Below are positions 1-5,783 of a stretch of DNA of 11,263 nt, piece by piece. The notes under the pieces were generated by a model. The model saw only the letters and a list, made by a program, of their open reading frames with translations. It had not been told where the DNA came from and ran no database searches. The number at the start of each line of letters is the position of its first letter. Position 1 is the stretch's first letter. Both the position numbers and the translations under genes were made by a program. The DNA is taken from positions 1 to 11,263 of the forward strand of contig DRQI01000027.1 in assembly GCA_011330545.1 (NCBI GenBank), given 5' to 3'. The DNA is from Flavobacteriia bacterium (GTDB taxonomy: Bacteria; Bacteroidota; Bacteroidia; Flavobacteriales; Flavobacteriaceae).

Positions 1-31
1 ACTAACAATACATAAAAATTTAAAAAATATT

Positions 32-60
32 TTGTGTTTAGAAAATAAATACTACTTTTG
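32..60 (+). promoter_or_regulatory. Promoter of the TetR-family regulator gene
   Basis: A TTG at 32-34 (part of TTTG at 31-34) is followed after 18 nt by TACTTTTG at 53-60, a perfect match to the Bacteroidota -7 consensus TAnnTTTG. The same 18-nt spacing occurs in the promoter at 7960-7932. Transcription should start a few bases after 60, inside the operator at 61-76, which is the arrangement expected for autorepression. Confidence 0.7.
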
Positions 61-76
61 TAGACTGACTGGTCTA
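61..76. promoter_or_regulatory. Probable operator of the NemR-like regulator (site 1)
   Basis: TAGACTGACTGGTCTA is an inverted repeat, TAGAC-N6-GTCTA. It lies directly after the -7 box and 12 bp before the regulator start codon. As I recall it, the E. coli NemR box is TAGACC-N4-GGTCTA; this site matches it at all but one defined position. The sequence GACTGGTCTAAT recurs at 687-698 before the first dehydrogenase gene. Binding here would block initiation. The palindrome is seen directly; the identity of its ligand is inferred. Confidence 0.65.
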
Positions 77-87
77 ATAGTAATTTT

Positions 88-663
88 ATGAAAGCAGAAA
101 CAGTAGAAAATATTTTGGAAATAGGAACTGATTTAATTCTAAAAAATGGCTACCATAGCGTAGGCATCAATAAAATTTTAGAAGTAGCCAATATTCCCAA
201 AGGCTCTTTCTACTATTATTTTAAAAGTAAAGAAGATTTTGGCTTGCAGGTAATTCAATACTATTCAAAAAACGCCTTATCCATTCTTAAAAAGTATTTA
301 GCAGACGATACCAAAGTACACAAACAACGAATTATTTCATTCTTTGAAGATATGCAAAAGGTATATACAGCTAAGAATTTTAAGGAAGGTTGTTTGCTTG
401 GCAATTGTAGTATCGAGCTGTCTGATTTTTCTGAATCGTTTAGTCATTCAGTGGCAAACGAATTGGCCAAGTGGCAAGAAGTTTTCGAAAACTGTATCTT
501 AAAAGGACAAGATGAAGGAAATATTAAGAAAGATGAATCGGCTAAAATACTTAGTGACTTTGTCCTTACCATGTGGGAAGGGGCGTTATTGCGAATGAAA
601 TCGGCTAAAAATACCGATTCTATCAAAATCTTTATACGTTACTTGAAGAAGTATATACTTTAA
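88..663 (+). CDS. TetR/AcrR-family repressor, NemR-like
   Basis: A 191-residue DNA-binding repressor of usual TetR length. The N-terminal helix-turn-helix spans about residues 7-53; the recognition region around 25-46 ends in the typical GSFYYYFKSKEDF motif. The C-terminal half contains EGCLLGNC and SDFSESF, followed by GALLRMK, resembling the NemR ligand domain. Cys102 aligns with the bleach- and electrophile-sensing Cys106 of E. coli NemR, and Lys171 is 69 residues further on, the same distance as between NemR Cys106 and Lys175, which form the reversible redox link. Cys107 and Cys136 are additional. A promoter with an operator-like palindrome lies just upstream, and a related site precedes the adjacent dehydrogenase, so it probably represses itself and the two dehydrogenases. 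TetR membership is certain; the NemR-type switch rests on recalled sequence and should be aligned. Confidence 0.9.
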   Translation: MKAETVENILEIGTDLILKNGYHSVGINKILEVANIPKGSFYYYFKSKEDFGLQVIQYYSKNALSILKKYLADDTKVHKQRIISFFEDMQKVYTAKNFKEGCLLGNCSIELSDFSESFSHSVANELAKWQEVFENCILKGQDEGNIKKDESAKILSDFVLTMWEGALLRMKSAKNTDSIKIFIRYLKKYIL

Positions 664-684
664 TTTTTTTTATCCCATTACTAA

Positions 685-696
685 TAGACTGGTCTA
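685..696. promoter_or_regulatory. Probable operator of the NemR-like regulator (site 2)
   Basis: TAGACTGGTCTA forms TAGAC-N2-GTCTA, 30 bp before the start of the first dehydrogenase gene. It shares GACTGGTCTAAT with site 1, but its half-sites are four bases closer. No strict TAnnTTTG box lies between the regulator stop and the dehydrogenase start. The nearest candidate is TAATTTTT at 661-668, with its last base wrong, which would put this operator just past the start point. Read-through from the regulator promoter is equally possible. Confidence 0.6.
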
Positions 697-726
697 ATTA
701 TTAATAACAATTTAAAATTTTACAAC

Positions 727-1623
727 ATGAAAACATCAAAAAACAAAACAGTAGTAATTACCGGGAGTAGCAGCGGTTTTGGCTATTTAACAGCTTTAAC
801 ATTAGCGCGAAAAGGATTTAACGTTTGGGCAACAATGCGAAACAGCGAAACCAACAATGCTCCAAAAAAAGAAGAATTATTAAAAATCGCCAAACAAGAA
901 AACCTGTCTATTTCTGTGGCCGATATGGATGTGAACAGTGACCAATCGGTTATTAAGGCCATACAATCAATCGTAGATGTTGAGGGTACCATTGACTATT
1001 TGATAAACAATGCAGGGTATATGTTTGTTGGAATCACAGAAGCCTACAGCATTCAACAAGCAAAAGAACAATTTGAAACAAATTTCTTCGGAATTTTACG
1101 CACCACAAATGCCGTGCTGCCGTTTATGCGAAAACAAAGAGAAGGACTCATAGTAAATGTAACTTCATTAGCAGGAAGATTAACGTTTCCGTATTTCGGA
1201 ATTTACTGTGCGAGCAAACACGCTGTGGAAGCCTATTCGCAAGCCCTGCGGTACGAGTTGGCTCCTTTTGGGGTTGAAGTAAGTATTGTTGAGCCTGGGC
1301 CATTCGGAACCAACTTGTTATTTACCGGCCCTAAGGAAGAAAATCAAGAAGTTTTCAATGCTTATGGCGACCATAAAGATGTTCCGCATACAATGTTGAA
1401 AAATTTTGAAGGTTTTTATGCAACTGACGAAGCCCCCAACCCACAATTAGTAGCCGATAAAATTGCATCACTTGTAGAAGCAGAAAAAGGAACTCGTACA
1501 GACAGGGTAGTTGCAGGCATTGATTACGGTGTTATAGCGTATAATAACAAAGTTTTTCCGATACAAGAATCGTTAGTAAAAGACGCTTTGCAAATGGAAC
1601 ATCTCTTAACAATTCAAAAATAA
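727..1623 (+). CDS. Classical short-chain dehydrogenase/reductase
   Basis: A 298-residue Rossmann-fold oxidoreductase with the complete classical SDR signature: dinucleotide motif TGSSSGFG at 12-19, NNAG at 94-97, structural/catalytic Asn119, Ser147, and Tyr160-x3-Lys164, followed by the PG turn at 190-191. It should reduce a carbonyl or oxidise an alcohol with NAD(P)(H). It is about 50 residues longer than minimal SDRs; the extra C-terminal stretch usually shapes the substrate pocket, and the substrate cannot be read from sequence. The gene follows the TetR-type regulator, has an operator-like palindrome 30 bp upstream, and ends 4 bp before a second SDR, so the pair is almost surely one transcript. 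Given the NemR-like regulator, a reactive aldehyde, ketone or quinone is a reasonable guess only. Confidence 0.92.
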   Translation: MKTSKNKTVVITGSSSGFGYLTALTLARKGFNVWATMRNSETNNAPKKEELLKIAKQENLSISVADMDVNSDQSVIKAIQSIVDVEGTIDYLINNAGYMFVGITEAYSIQQAKEQFETNFFGILRTTNAVLPFMRKQREGLIVNVTSLAGRLTFPYFGIYCASKHAVEAYSQALRYELAPFGVEVSIVEPGPFGTNLLFTGPKEENQEVFNAYGDHKDVPHTMLKNFEGFYATDEAPNPQLVADKIASLVEAEKGTRTDRVVAGIDYGVIAYNNKVFPIQESLVKDALQMEHLLTIQK

Positions 1624-1627
1624 TTAT

Positions 1628-2332
1628 ATGACAATAAACAACTCAAAGGTGCTAATTACCGGCGGAAGCTCAGGTATTGGCAAGGAAACAGCAAGAAAAT
1701 TTATAGCACAAGGTGCTACCGTTGTAATTACAGGAAGAGATTATCAAAAATTACAAGAAGTTGCAACAGAATTGGGAGCCATCCCATTTCTGTTTGATAT
1801 CAGCGATTTAAAATCAATTCCTGAAAAAGCAAAAGAAGCCATTGGTCTATTAGGTGGCAAAGTAGATGTATTGATTAATAATGCAGGCATTGGCGTGTTC
1901 CCCCTATTGGGTGAAATTACCGAACAACATTTATTGGATGTCTACAATACGAATGTCTTTGGCCTAATTTTACTAACACAAGAAATAGTGCCTGTTTTTA
2001 AAAAGCAAAACTATGGCAATATCATAAACATTGGCTCTACAGCAAGTTTAAAAGGATTTGCCAGAGGGAGTGTTTATGCTACATCAAAATTTGCGGTTCG
2101 GGGCCTGACACAATCTTGGCAAGCAGAATTACGAAAAGACAATATTCGTGTATCACTGGTAAATCCGAGTGAAGTAACTACAGCCTTTGCAGATGCAACA
2201 AGAAAAGAACGCGTCGAAGAATCAAACAAATTAGGAGCTGAAGATATTGCCCATACCATTATTTCCATTGTAGAAATGCGCGATAAAGGATTTGTACCCG
2301 AAGTAACCGTTTGGGCAACAAATCCGTTTTAA
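1628..2332 (+). CDS. Short-chain dehydrogenase, FabG-like
   Basis: A 234-residue classical SDR, close to the minimal family length. Motifs are TGGSSGIG at 11-18 for cofactor binding, NNAG at 84-87, Asn109, Ser137, and the catalytic Tyr150-x3-Lys154. The sequence after the catalytic pair (NIRVSLVNPSEV, about 172-183) is the usual SDR turn with N-P in place of P-G. The annotation FabG-like reflects resemblance only. A role in fatty-acid synthesis is unlikely, because the gene sits in an inducible-looking unit with a TetR regulator and another SDR instead of with acyl carrier protein genes. It starts 4 bp after the preceding stop codon, so translation is likely coupled. The two SDRs are clearly different proteins, not a recent duplication. 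Confidence 0.92.
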   Translation: MTINNSKVLITGGSSGIGKETARKFIAQGATVVITGRDYQKLQEVATELGAIPFLFDISDLKSIPEKAKEAIGLLGGKVDVLINNAGIGVFPLLGEITEQHLLDVYNTNVFGLILLTQEIVPVFKKQNYGNIINIGSTASLKGFARGSVYATSKFAVRGLTQSWQAELRKDNIRVSLVNPSEVTTAFADATRKERVEESNKLGAEDIAHTIISIVEMRDKGFVPEVTVWATNPF

Positions 2333-2389
2333 GATTGCCGCTACCACTAAAAACAATACACAATTTAAAAAATACAAGCAACGGCAATC
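2333..2389. repeat. Inverted repeat directly after the SDR stop codon
   Basis: GATTGCCG at 2333-2340 and its exact reverse complement CGGCAATC at 2382-2389 flank 41 nt of AT-rich sequence. The left arm begins at the base after the second SDR stop codon. No T-run follows, so it is a poor intrinsic terminator; it may stabilise the 3' end of the transcript or be chance. Confidence 0.35.
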
Positions 2390-2435
2390 AAAGAAAACTG
2401 TATCCAAGGCATTTCTCAAAGGTTATAATAAGCAC

Positions 2436-2465
2436 AGGCCTAGTATGTTAAAACCTACTAGGCCT
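2436..2465 (+). terminator. GGCCTA-type hairpin after module A
   Basis: AGGCCTAGTA at 2436-2445 pairs perfectly with TACTAGGCCT at 2456-2465; after one mismatch, three further pairs (GTT with AAC) nearly close the loop. It lies about 100 nt past the dehydrogenase stop. No T-run follows on the + strand, so it is not a textbook intrinsic terminator. Its right arm with flank, AAAACCTACTAGGCCTATAAA, matches the hairpin at 4584-4615 except for a swapped AG/GA. Confidence 0.45.
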
Positions 2466-2592
2466 ATAAACGTCACGTTTCGCCAACAGACGAAGATAAA
2501 AAAGCATTCACTTCAATTATAATGACTACTACTATTAAAAAACGGCAGCACATTTAATTTTTAATCAAAATCAGAAAACTTGTCCAGTAAAA

Positions 2593-2610
2593 TCTTGAAC
2601 TAGTTCAAGA
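2593..2610. promoter_or_regulatory. Perfect 18-bp palindrome, candidate operator
   Basis: TCTTGAACTAGTTCAAGA is a perfect 18-bp palindrome with no central gap, 87 bp before the peroxiredoxin-like gene. A further half-site, CCAGTTCA, follows at 2623-2630. Dyads of this size upstream of stress genes usually bind a dimeric regulator. No dedicated regulator gene lies in module B, so the ligand is unknown. The first 14 bp after the initial TC (TTGAACTAGTTCAA) differ at two positions from TTGAACTCGTTTAA in the inverted repeat at 4484-4560. Confidence 0.45.
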
Positions 2611-2657
2611 GAATTTCATAAACCAGTTCATTTTTAACCATTCGATTTTCAGTCAGC

Positions 2658-2686
2658 TTTGTATTGTCAATATTGACATAATTTAA
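2658..2686 (+). promoter_or_regulatory. Candidate promoter with palindromic operator in its spacer
   Basis: TTTG at 2658-2661 is followed, 17 nt on, by TAATTTAA at 2679-2686, six of eight matches to TAnnTTTG. The spacer contains TGTCAATATTGACA (2665-2678), a perfect 14-bp palindrome ending directly before the -7 box. A protein bound there would exclude RNA polymerase, so this is a credible repressor site for the peroxiredoxin, YceI and ABM genes. The palindrome is certain; the promoter is a moderate match. Confidence 0.5.
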
Positions 2687-2697
2687 GACAAAGTAAA

Positions 2698-3366
2698 ATG
2701 AGTGAAAAAACACAAATTCCTTCCTATTTTGAAGGATTAAAAGAATTAAGAGCTAATCTAAGTAATATGCTTCCCGCCGAAGCTTTACAGGTTTTTGACA
2801 AAGATGCAAAAGCATTACAAAAAAAGCATGTTTCTATTTTAAAGTTAAACAAAGGAGATAAAGCTCCTGACTTTTCGCTTTCTAATGCGACAGGAGAAAC
2901 CATCAAACTTTCTGACTTATTAGAAAACGGTAAAGTAGTGTTAACTTTTTACAGAGGAACTTGGTGTCCGTATTGTAATTTACAACTCAATCAATATCAG
3001 CAAGCATTATCTGAAATACAAGATGCCGGTGCTCAATTGGTTGCCATTTCCCCTCAAACTCCAAACGAATCGTTGAATATTAAAGAGAAAAATGAGTTGC
3101 AATTTGAAGTATTGAGTGACAATGGAAATATTGTTGCACGCCAATACACTACTGTTTTTAAAAATGATGACACCCCTATCAATACAATGGCAGCTTTAGG
3201 TTTTGATTTTGACGCACATTACTCTGACGATTCTAAAGAAATCCCTATTCCTGCTGTTTTTATAATTAGTCAAGACGGAACAATATCTTTTGCAAGTACA
3301 GAAGGGGGTGATTATAGAAATAGAGTTGAAGTTTCAACAATAATTAACGCCTTGAAAAATAGTTAA
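2698..3366 (+). CDS. Peroxiredoxin-like AhpC/TSA-family protein
   Basis: A 222-residue thioredoxin-fold protein predicted to be cytoplasmic, with no signal peptide. Residues 1-50 form a helical, charged N-terminal extension. The AhpC/TSA domain begins at GDKAPDFSLSNATGE (53-67) and carries the active site FYRGTWCPYC, with Cys90 and Cys93 in a CxxC arrangement. This matches the peroxiredoxin-like 2 subgroup more than typical 2-Cys peroxiredoxins, whose peroxidatic motif is PxxxT/SxxC and whose second cysteine is far away. It probably reduces peroxides or disulfides with an unknown reductant. It is the first gene of a three-gene unit with YceI and ABM genes, preceded by two perfect palindromes. 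Family membership is secure; the exact reaction is not. Confidence 0.9.
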   Translation: MSEKTQIPSYFEGLKELRANLSNMLPAEALQVFDKDAKALQKKHVSILKLNKGDKAPDFSLSNATGETIKLSDLLENGKVVLTFYRGTWCPYCNLQLNQYQQALSEIQDAGAQLVAISPQTPNESLNIKEKNELQFEVLSDNGNIVARQYTTVFKNDDTPINTMAALGFDFDAHYSDDSKEIPIPAVFIISQDGTISFASTEGGDYRNRVEVSTIINALKNS

Positions 3367-3439
3367 TTACAAAAACAGGCAGGGGGTATCAACATATATT
3401 TCCTGCTATTAATTTAATAACATATTAAAATTTAAAATT

Positions 3440-4033
3440 ATGAAATCATTAAAAATATTTATTCTATTTATAACAGTAGCCATCTATCAGACAAACAGTT
3501 TTGCTCAAACCGTAAAATGGGGTTATGACGCATCTCACGCAAAAGTTTCTTTTTCCATTTCACATTTTGGAATTTCTGAAACAGAGGGTAAATTTACCAA
3601 ATTTGATGGAATTGTACTTTCTGACAAACCTGATTTTTCTGATGCAAAATTCAACTTTATTATTGATGTAAGTAGCATTAATACTGAAGATGCGAAAAGA
3701 GATAAACACCTAAAGTCTGCTGATTTCTTTGATATTGAGAAATATCCTTCTATTACTTTTAAAAGTAAAACCTTCAAATCGGTTGGTAAAAACAAGTATA
3801 AACTTACCGGACTTCTTACAATGCACGGTGTAACCAAACCAATCACTTTAGATGTCATTTACAAAGGAACGGTAATTGACCCGTATAAAAATACAAAAGC
3901 GGGATTTAAAATTAGCGGAGTGTTAGACCGAACTGCATTCGGATTAGTTTGGAATGGAAATCTAAGTACCGGAGAGTTATTAGTTGGCAATGAAGTTACT
4001 CTTGATATCAATATAGAGTTAATCAAAAAATAA
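3440..4033 (+). CDS. Secreted YceI-family lipid-binding protein
   Basis: A 197-residue protein with a clear signal peptide: Lys2 and Lys5, a hydrophobic core from about 6 to 17, and a likely signal peptidase I cut after SFA at residue 22. The mature part begins VKWGYDASHAKVSFSISHFG and contains the YceI features DxxHSxVxFxxxH-like start, a central SADFFDIEKYPSITF (about 94-108), and LTGLLTMHGVTKPI (about 122-135). YceI proteins are periplasmic lipocalin-like barrels that bind polyisoprenoids or similar amphipathic molecules. It follows the peroxiredoxin-like gene by 73 bp and precedes the ABM gene by 3 bp, so co-transcription is likely, at least with the latter. Linked genes suggest handling of quinone or isoprenoid compounds in the envelope, which is inference. 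Confidence 0.92.
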   Translation: MKSLKIFILFITVAIYQTNSFAQTVKWGYDASHAKVSFSISHFGISETEGKFTKFDGIVLSDKPDFSDAKFNFIIDVSSINTEDAKRDKHLKSADFFDIEKYPSITFKSKTFKSVGKNKYKLTGLLTMHGVTKPITLDVIYKGTVIDPYKNTKAGFKISGVLDRTAFGLVWNGNLSTGELLVGNEVTLDINIELIKK

Positions 4034-4036
4034 CAA

Positions 4037-4339
4037 ATGAGTAGTATAGAATATATAAGATTTAAAATTGAAGAAAAGAACTGTAATATCTTCATCCAAA
4101 CAATTAATCAGGCTTGTAAAATTATTGCTGATTATCCCGATTGTTTAAATTATGAAGTTGCTCGTTGCGAAGAAAATACCTTATTATTTATTTGGCGAAT
4201 AGAATGGACATCCACTAACGCACACTTAAATGGCTTTAGAAAACATAAAACATTTAAGCCGTTTTTTAAATTAATGCAACCTTTTTTAAATTCAATTTCA
4301 GAAATGAATCATTATAAAAAAGTCGTAGAAAAACAGTAA
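4037..4339 (+). CDS. Small ABM-domain (antibiotic biosynthesis monooxygenase-like) protein
   Basis: A 100-residue dimeric alpha-beta-barrel-type protein of usual ABM length. It begins with a beta strand (IEYIRFKI), has a helix at about 17-33 and the characteristic CLNYEVARCEENTLLFIWRIEWTS segment (about 36-59, strand-turn-strand), then NAHLNGFRKHKTFKPF and a final NHYKKV strand. The family includes quinol monooxygenase YgiN, haem-degrading enzymes and many of unknown role. I see no residue that fixes the reaction. It starts 3 bp after the YceI stop, so the two are translationally linked. Together with the peroxiredoxin-like and YceI genes, a task in quinone or lipid-oxidant detoxification is plausible but not shown. 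Confidence 0.85.
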   Translation: MSSIEYIRFKIEEKNCNIFIQTINQACKIIADYPDCLNYEVARCEENTLLFIWRIEWTSTNAHLNGFRKHKTFKPFFKLMQPFLNSISEMNHYKKVVEKQ

Positions 4340-4342
4340 AAA

Positions 4343-4495
4343 ATGAAAAAAAATCGGTTTACAACTAGCATTTCAAGTATTAGTAAAACACTTACTTACC
4401 CAATCTATTGTGCAAATGGGCAATTTTGAAACAAAAAACAAATCGACTTTAATAAAACTATTCAGTAAAAAGATTTACGATATTGAACTCGTTTA
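4343..4495 (+). pseudogene. Possible broken small gene in the region after the ABM gene
   Basis: An ATG at 4343, 3 bp after the ABM stop, opens MKKNRF... and ends after 28 codons at 4427-4429. A second frame, entered by removing one base of the A8 run at 4346-4353, reads IGLQLAFQVLVKHLL... for 47 codons and stops at 4493-4495, inside the left arm of the inverted-repeat element at 4484-4560. A one-base deletion in the A-run would join the ATG to this frame and give a 50-residue protein starting MKKIGLQ. It could be a degraded or slippage-dependent gene, or chance. I do not recognise the product. Confidence 0.2.
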
Positions 4496-4560
4496 AACTT
4501 TTTGGATTGAAGCGAAAATTAGGAGTTTTTTAGCTAATTGAAAAAGTTTAAACGAGTTCA
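4484..4560. mobile_element. 77-bp MITE-like element with perfect 20-bp inverted ends
   Basis: The 20 bases at 4484-4503 (beginning TGAACTCGTTTAAAC and ending in T5) are the exact reverse complement of 4541-4560. The 37-nt centre contains a second inverted pair, AATTAG and CTAATT (AATTAGGAGTTTTTTAGCTAATT). It has no coding capacity. Long perfect inverted ends around a short centre suit a miniature inverted-repeat transposable element or a long RNA hairpin. No convincing target-site duplication is visible: the flanks are CGATAT and TTGTTA. The rest of the 4340-4790 gap holds a hairpin at 4584-4615 and the promoter region of the Ada-like gene. Confidence 0.5.
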
Positions 4561-4583
4561 TTGTTAGAATATTACAAAAAAAA

Positions 4584-4615
4584 GCTCAGTAGGTTTTAAA
4601 AAAAACCTACTGAGC
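4584..4615 (-). terminator. 14-bp stem hairpin between modules B and C
   Basis: GCTCAGTAGGTTTT at 4584-4597 pairs perfectly with AAAACCTACTGAGC at 4602-4615 around an AAAA loop. Seven A residues precede it on the + strand, so on the minus strand the hairpin is followed by a T7 run. That is a textbook intrinsic terminator for minus-strand transcription, although genes on both sides run on the + strand. On the + strand it may still end or stabilise the ABM transcript. Its right arm continues into CCTATAAA, as in the hairpin at 2436-2465. Confidence 0.6.
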
Positions 4616-4755
4616 CTATAAAAAAGTAACATTTTTACTTTGCTTGCTATAAACGCTTCTTAATTCAACTTCCTTCACTTATCGACCGATTAAATTTTAT
4701 TAAAACGGTACTTTATCTTAACATTGTGCTACATTGCAAAAGAGCAACAATCGGA

Positions 4756-4786
4756 TTGAATGAGAAAGAATATATATTGATTTTTG
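4756..4786 (+). promoter_or_regulatory. Weak candidate promoter of the Ada-like gene
   Basis: TTG at 4756-4758 is followed after 20 nt by GATTTTTG at 4779-4786, seven of eight matches to TAnnTTTG. The start codon is only 4 bp further on, so the transcript would be leaderless or nearly so. Such an arrangement is possible, but the match is imperfect. Confidence 0.3.
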
Positions 4787-4790
4787 CAAC

Positions 4791-5612
4791 ATGAAAGATA
4801 CGTTTCACTTTGATATCATTGCAAAAGCAATCTGTTTTATTAAAGGCCAGTACCTTAAACAACCAACATTAGAAGAAATTGCCAACCATGTTCATTTGAG
4901 CAAATTTCATTTTCAGCGAATATTTAAAAAATGGGTTGGTATTTCTCCTAAAGATTACTTACAATTTATAACCCTTGAAAAAGCAAAAGAATCTTTACGA
5001 AAAGGGCAATCTACTTTAGAAGTATCTTATAATGTAGGCTTATCCGGAAATAGTAGGTTACACGATTTATTTGTAAAAATTGAGTCTTGTACTCCCGGCC
5101 AATTCAAAAAAAGAGGTAAGGGATTAACCATTTATTATGGAGAAATTGAAACGCCATTTGGAAATACTATAATTGCCGAAACCAAAAGGGGAATTTGCAG
5201 TATTTCTTTTGATAATCAGACCATTGAAAGTTTTAAAACTGAATATAACCAAGCGCTTTTTTTTAATAAATTATCAAGAAACGGTAAATTACTACAAAAA
5301 TATTTTGAAAACTGGAAAATTCCAACAAGCCCAATTAGCCTTGACTTAATTGGAACACCTTTTCAAATTCAAGTATGGAAAGCTTTACTTAAAATCCCAT
5401 CATCCCATCTTCTTACTTATCAAGACATCGCTAAAATGATACATAACCCCAAAGCTGTAAGAGCTGTTGGAACAGCAATAGGGAAAAATCCAATAGCCTA
5501 TTTAATTCCTTGCCACAGAGTAATAAAAAGTGATGGAAAAATAGGGAATTACAGGTGGAACCCTGAAAGAAAAATCGCTATAAACAGTTATGAGTCTATA
5601 AAACTAAAATAA
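4791..5612 (+). CDS. AraC-type regulator fused to O6-alkylguanine-DNA alkyltransferase (Ada-like)
   Basis: A 273-residue two-domain protein. Residues 8-108 form an AraC-type DNA-binding domain with two helix-turn-helix units (LEEIANHVHLSKFHFQRIFKK at about 27-47; STLEVSYNVGLSGNSRLHDLF at about 74-94). Residues 114-270 form a methylguanine methyltransferase: LIGTPFQIQVWKALLKIP, Tyr210, arginine finger RAVGTAIGKNP at 224-234, and the acceptor Cys241 in IPCHRV. The enzyme transfers alkyl groups from O6-alkylguanine to this cysteine irreversibly. E. coli Ada has an N-terminal zinc domain that senses methylphosphotriesters through Cys38; that domain is absent here, as in many Bacteroidota homologues, so activation must work differently or not at all. 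It begins a unit with a small open frame that overlaps its stop codon and a DUF1203 gene. Confidence 0.93.
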   Translation: MKDTFHFDIIAKAICFIKGQYLKQPTLEEIANHVHLSKFHFQRIFKKWVGISPKDYLQFITLEKAKESLRKGQSTLEVSYNVGLSGNSRLHDLFVKIESCTPGQFKKRGKGLTIYYGEIETPFGNTIIAETKRGICSISFDNQTIESFKTEYNQALFFNKLSRNGKLLQKYFENWKIPTSPISLDLIGTPFQIQVWKALLKIPSSHLLTYQDIAKMIHNPKAVRAVGTAIGKNPIAYLIPCHRVIKSDGKIGNYRWNPERKIAINSYESIKLK

Positions 5613-5764
5613 TGACAAGAAGCGCTCTGGAAATGTTAAAAAGTGTATCCGGCATTAAAACTTCTATTGATAAAAAAGATGTACTTTTTTTAAAATCAAC
5701 TCGAAATAACAATCAAAAAGGTAATCAAAACAAAATTATCAAAAATGAACACGCTACTTTCTAA
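5612..5764 (+). CDS. Unrecognised 50-residue open frame overlapping the Ada-like stop
   Basis: The ATG at 5612-5614 uses the last A of the TAA stop of the Ada-like gene, a typical translational-coupling arrangement. The frame reads MTRSALEMLKSVSGIKTS, continues with a polar, Lys/Asn-rich tail, and ends at TAA 5762-5764, 19 bp before the preferred start of the DUF1203 gene. There is no signal peptide or membrane segment. The first 30 residues look protein-like (a possible amphipathic helix followed by a strand); the tail is low complexity. It may be a genuine small protein, a truncated remnant, or a chance frame. I do not recognise it. Confidence 0.35.
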   Translation: MTRSALEMLKSVSGIKTSIDKKDVLFLKSTRNNNQKGNQNKIIKNEHATF

Positions 5765-5783
5765 ACTGTCTCAAACTTTAAAT

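Noticed and set aside
3535..4095. Minus-strand open frames across the YceI and ABM genes
   Set aside because: They are opposite to two well-supported genes and have no recognisable family features.
2436..4615. The hairpins as integron attC recombination sites
   Set aside because: They lack paired core sites of the GTTRRRY / RYYYAAC type, are shorter than usual attC sites, and no integrase gene is visible.
4616..4660. Hairpin AAAGTAA / TTACTTT near 4625-4641 as a second terminator
   Set aside because: A 7-bp, almost purely AT stem is expected by chance in DNA of this composition.
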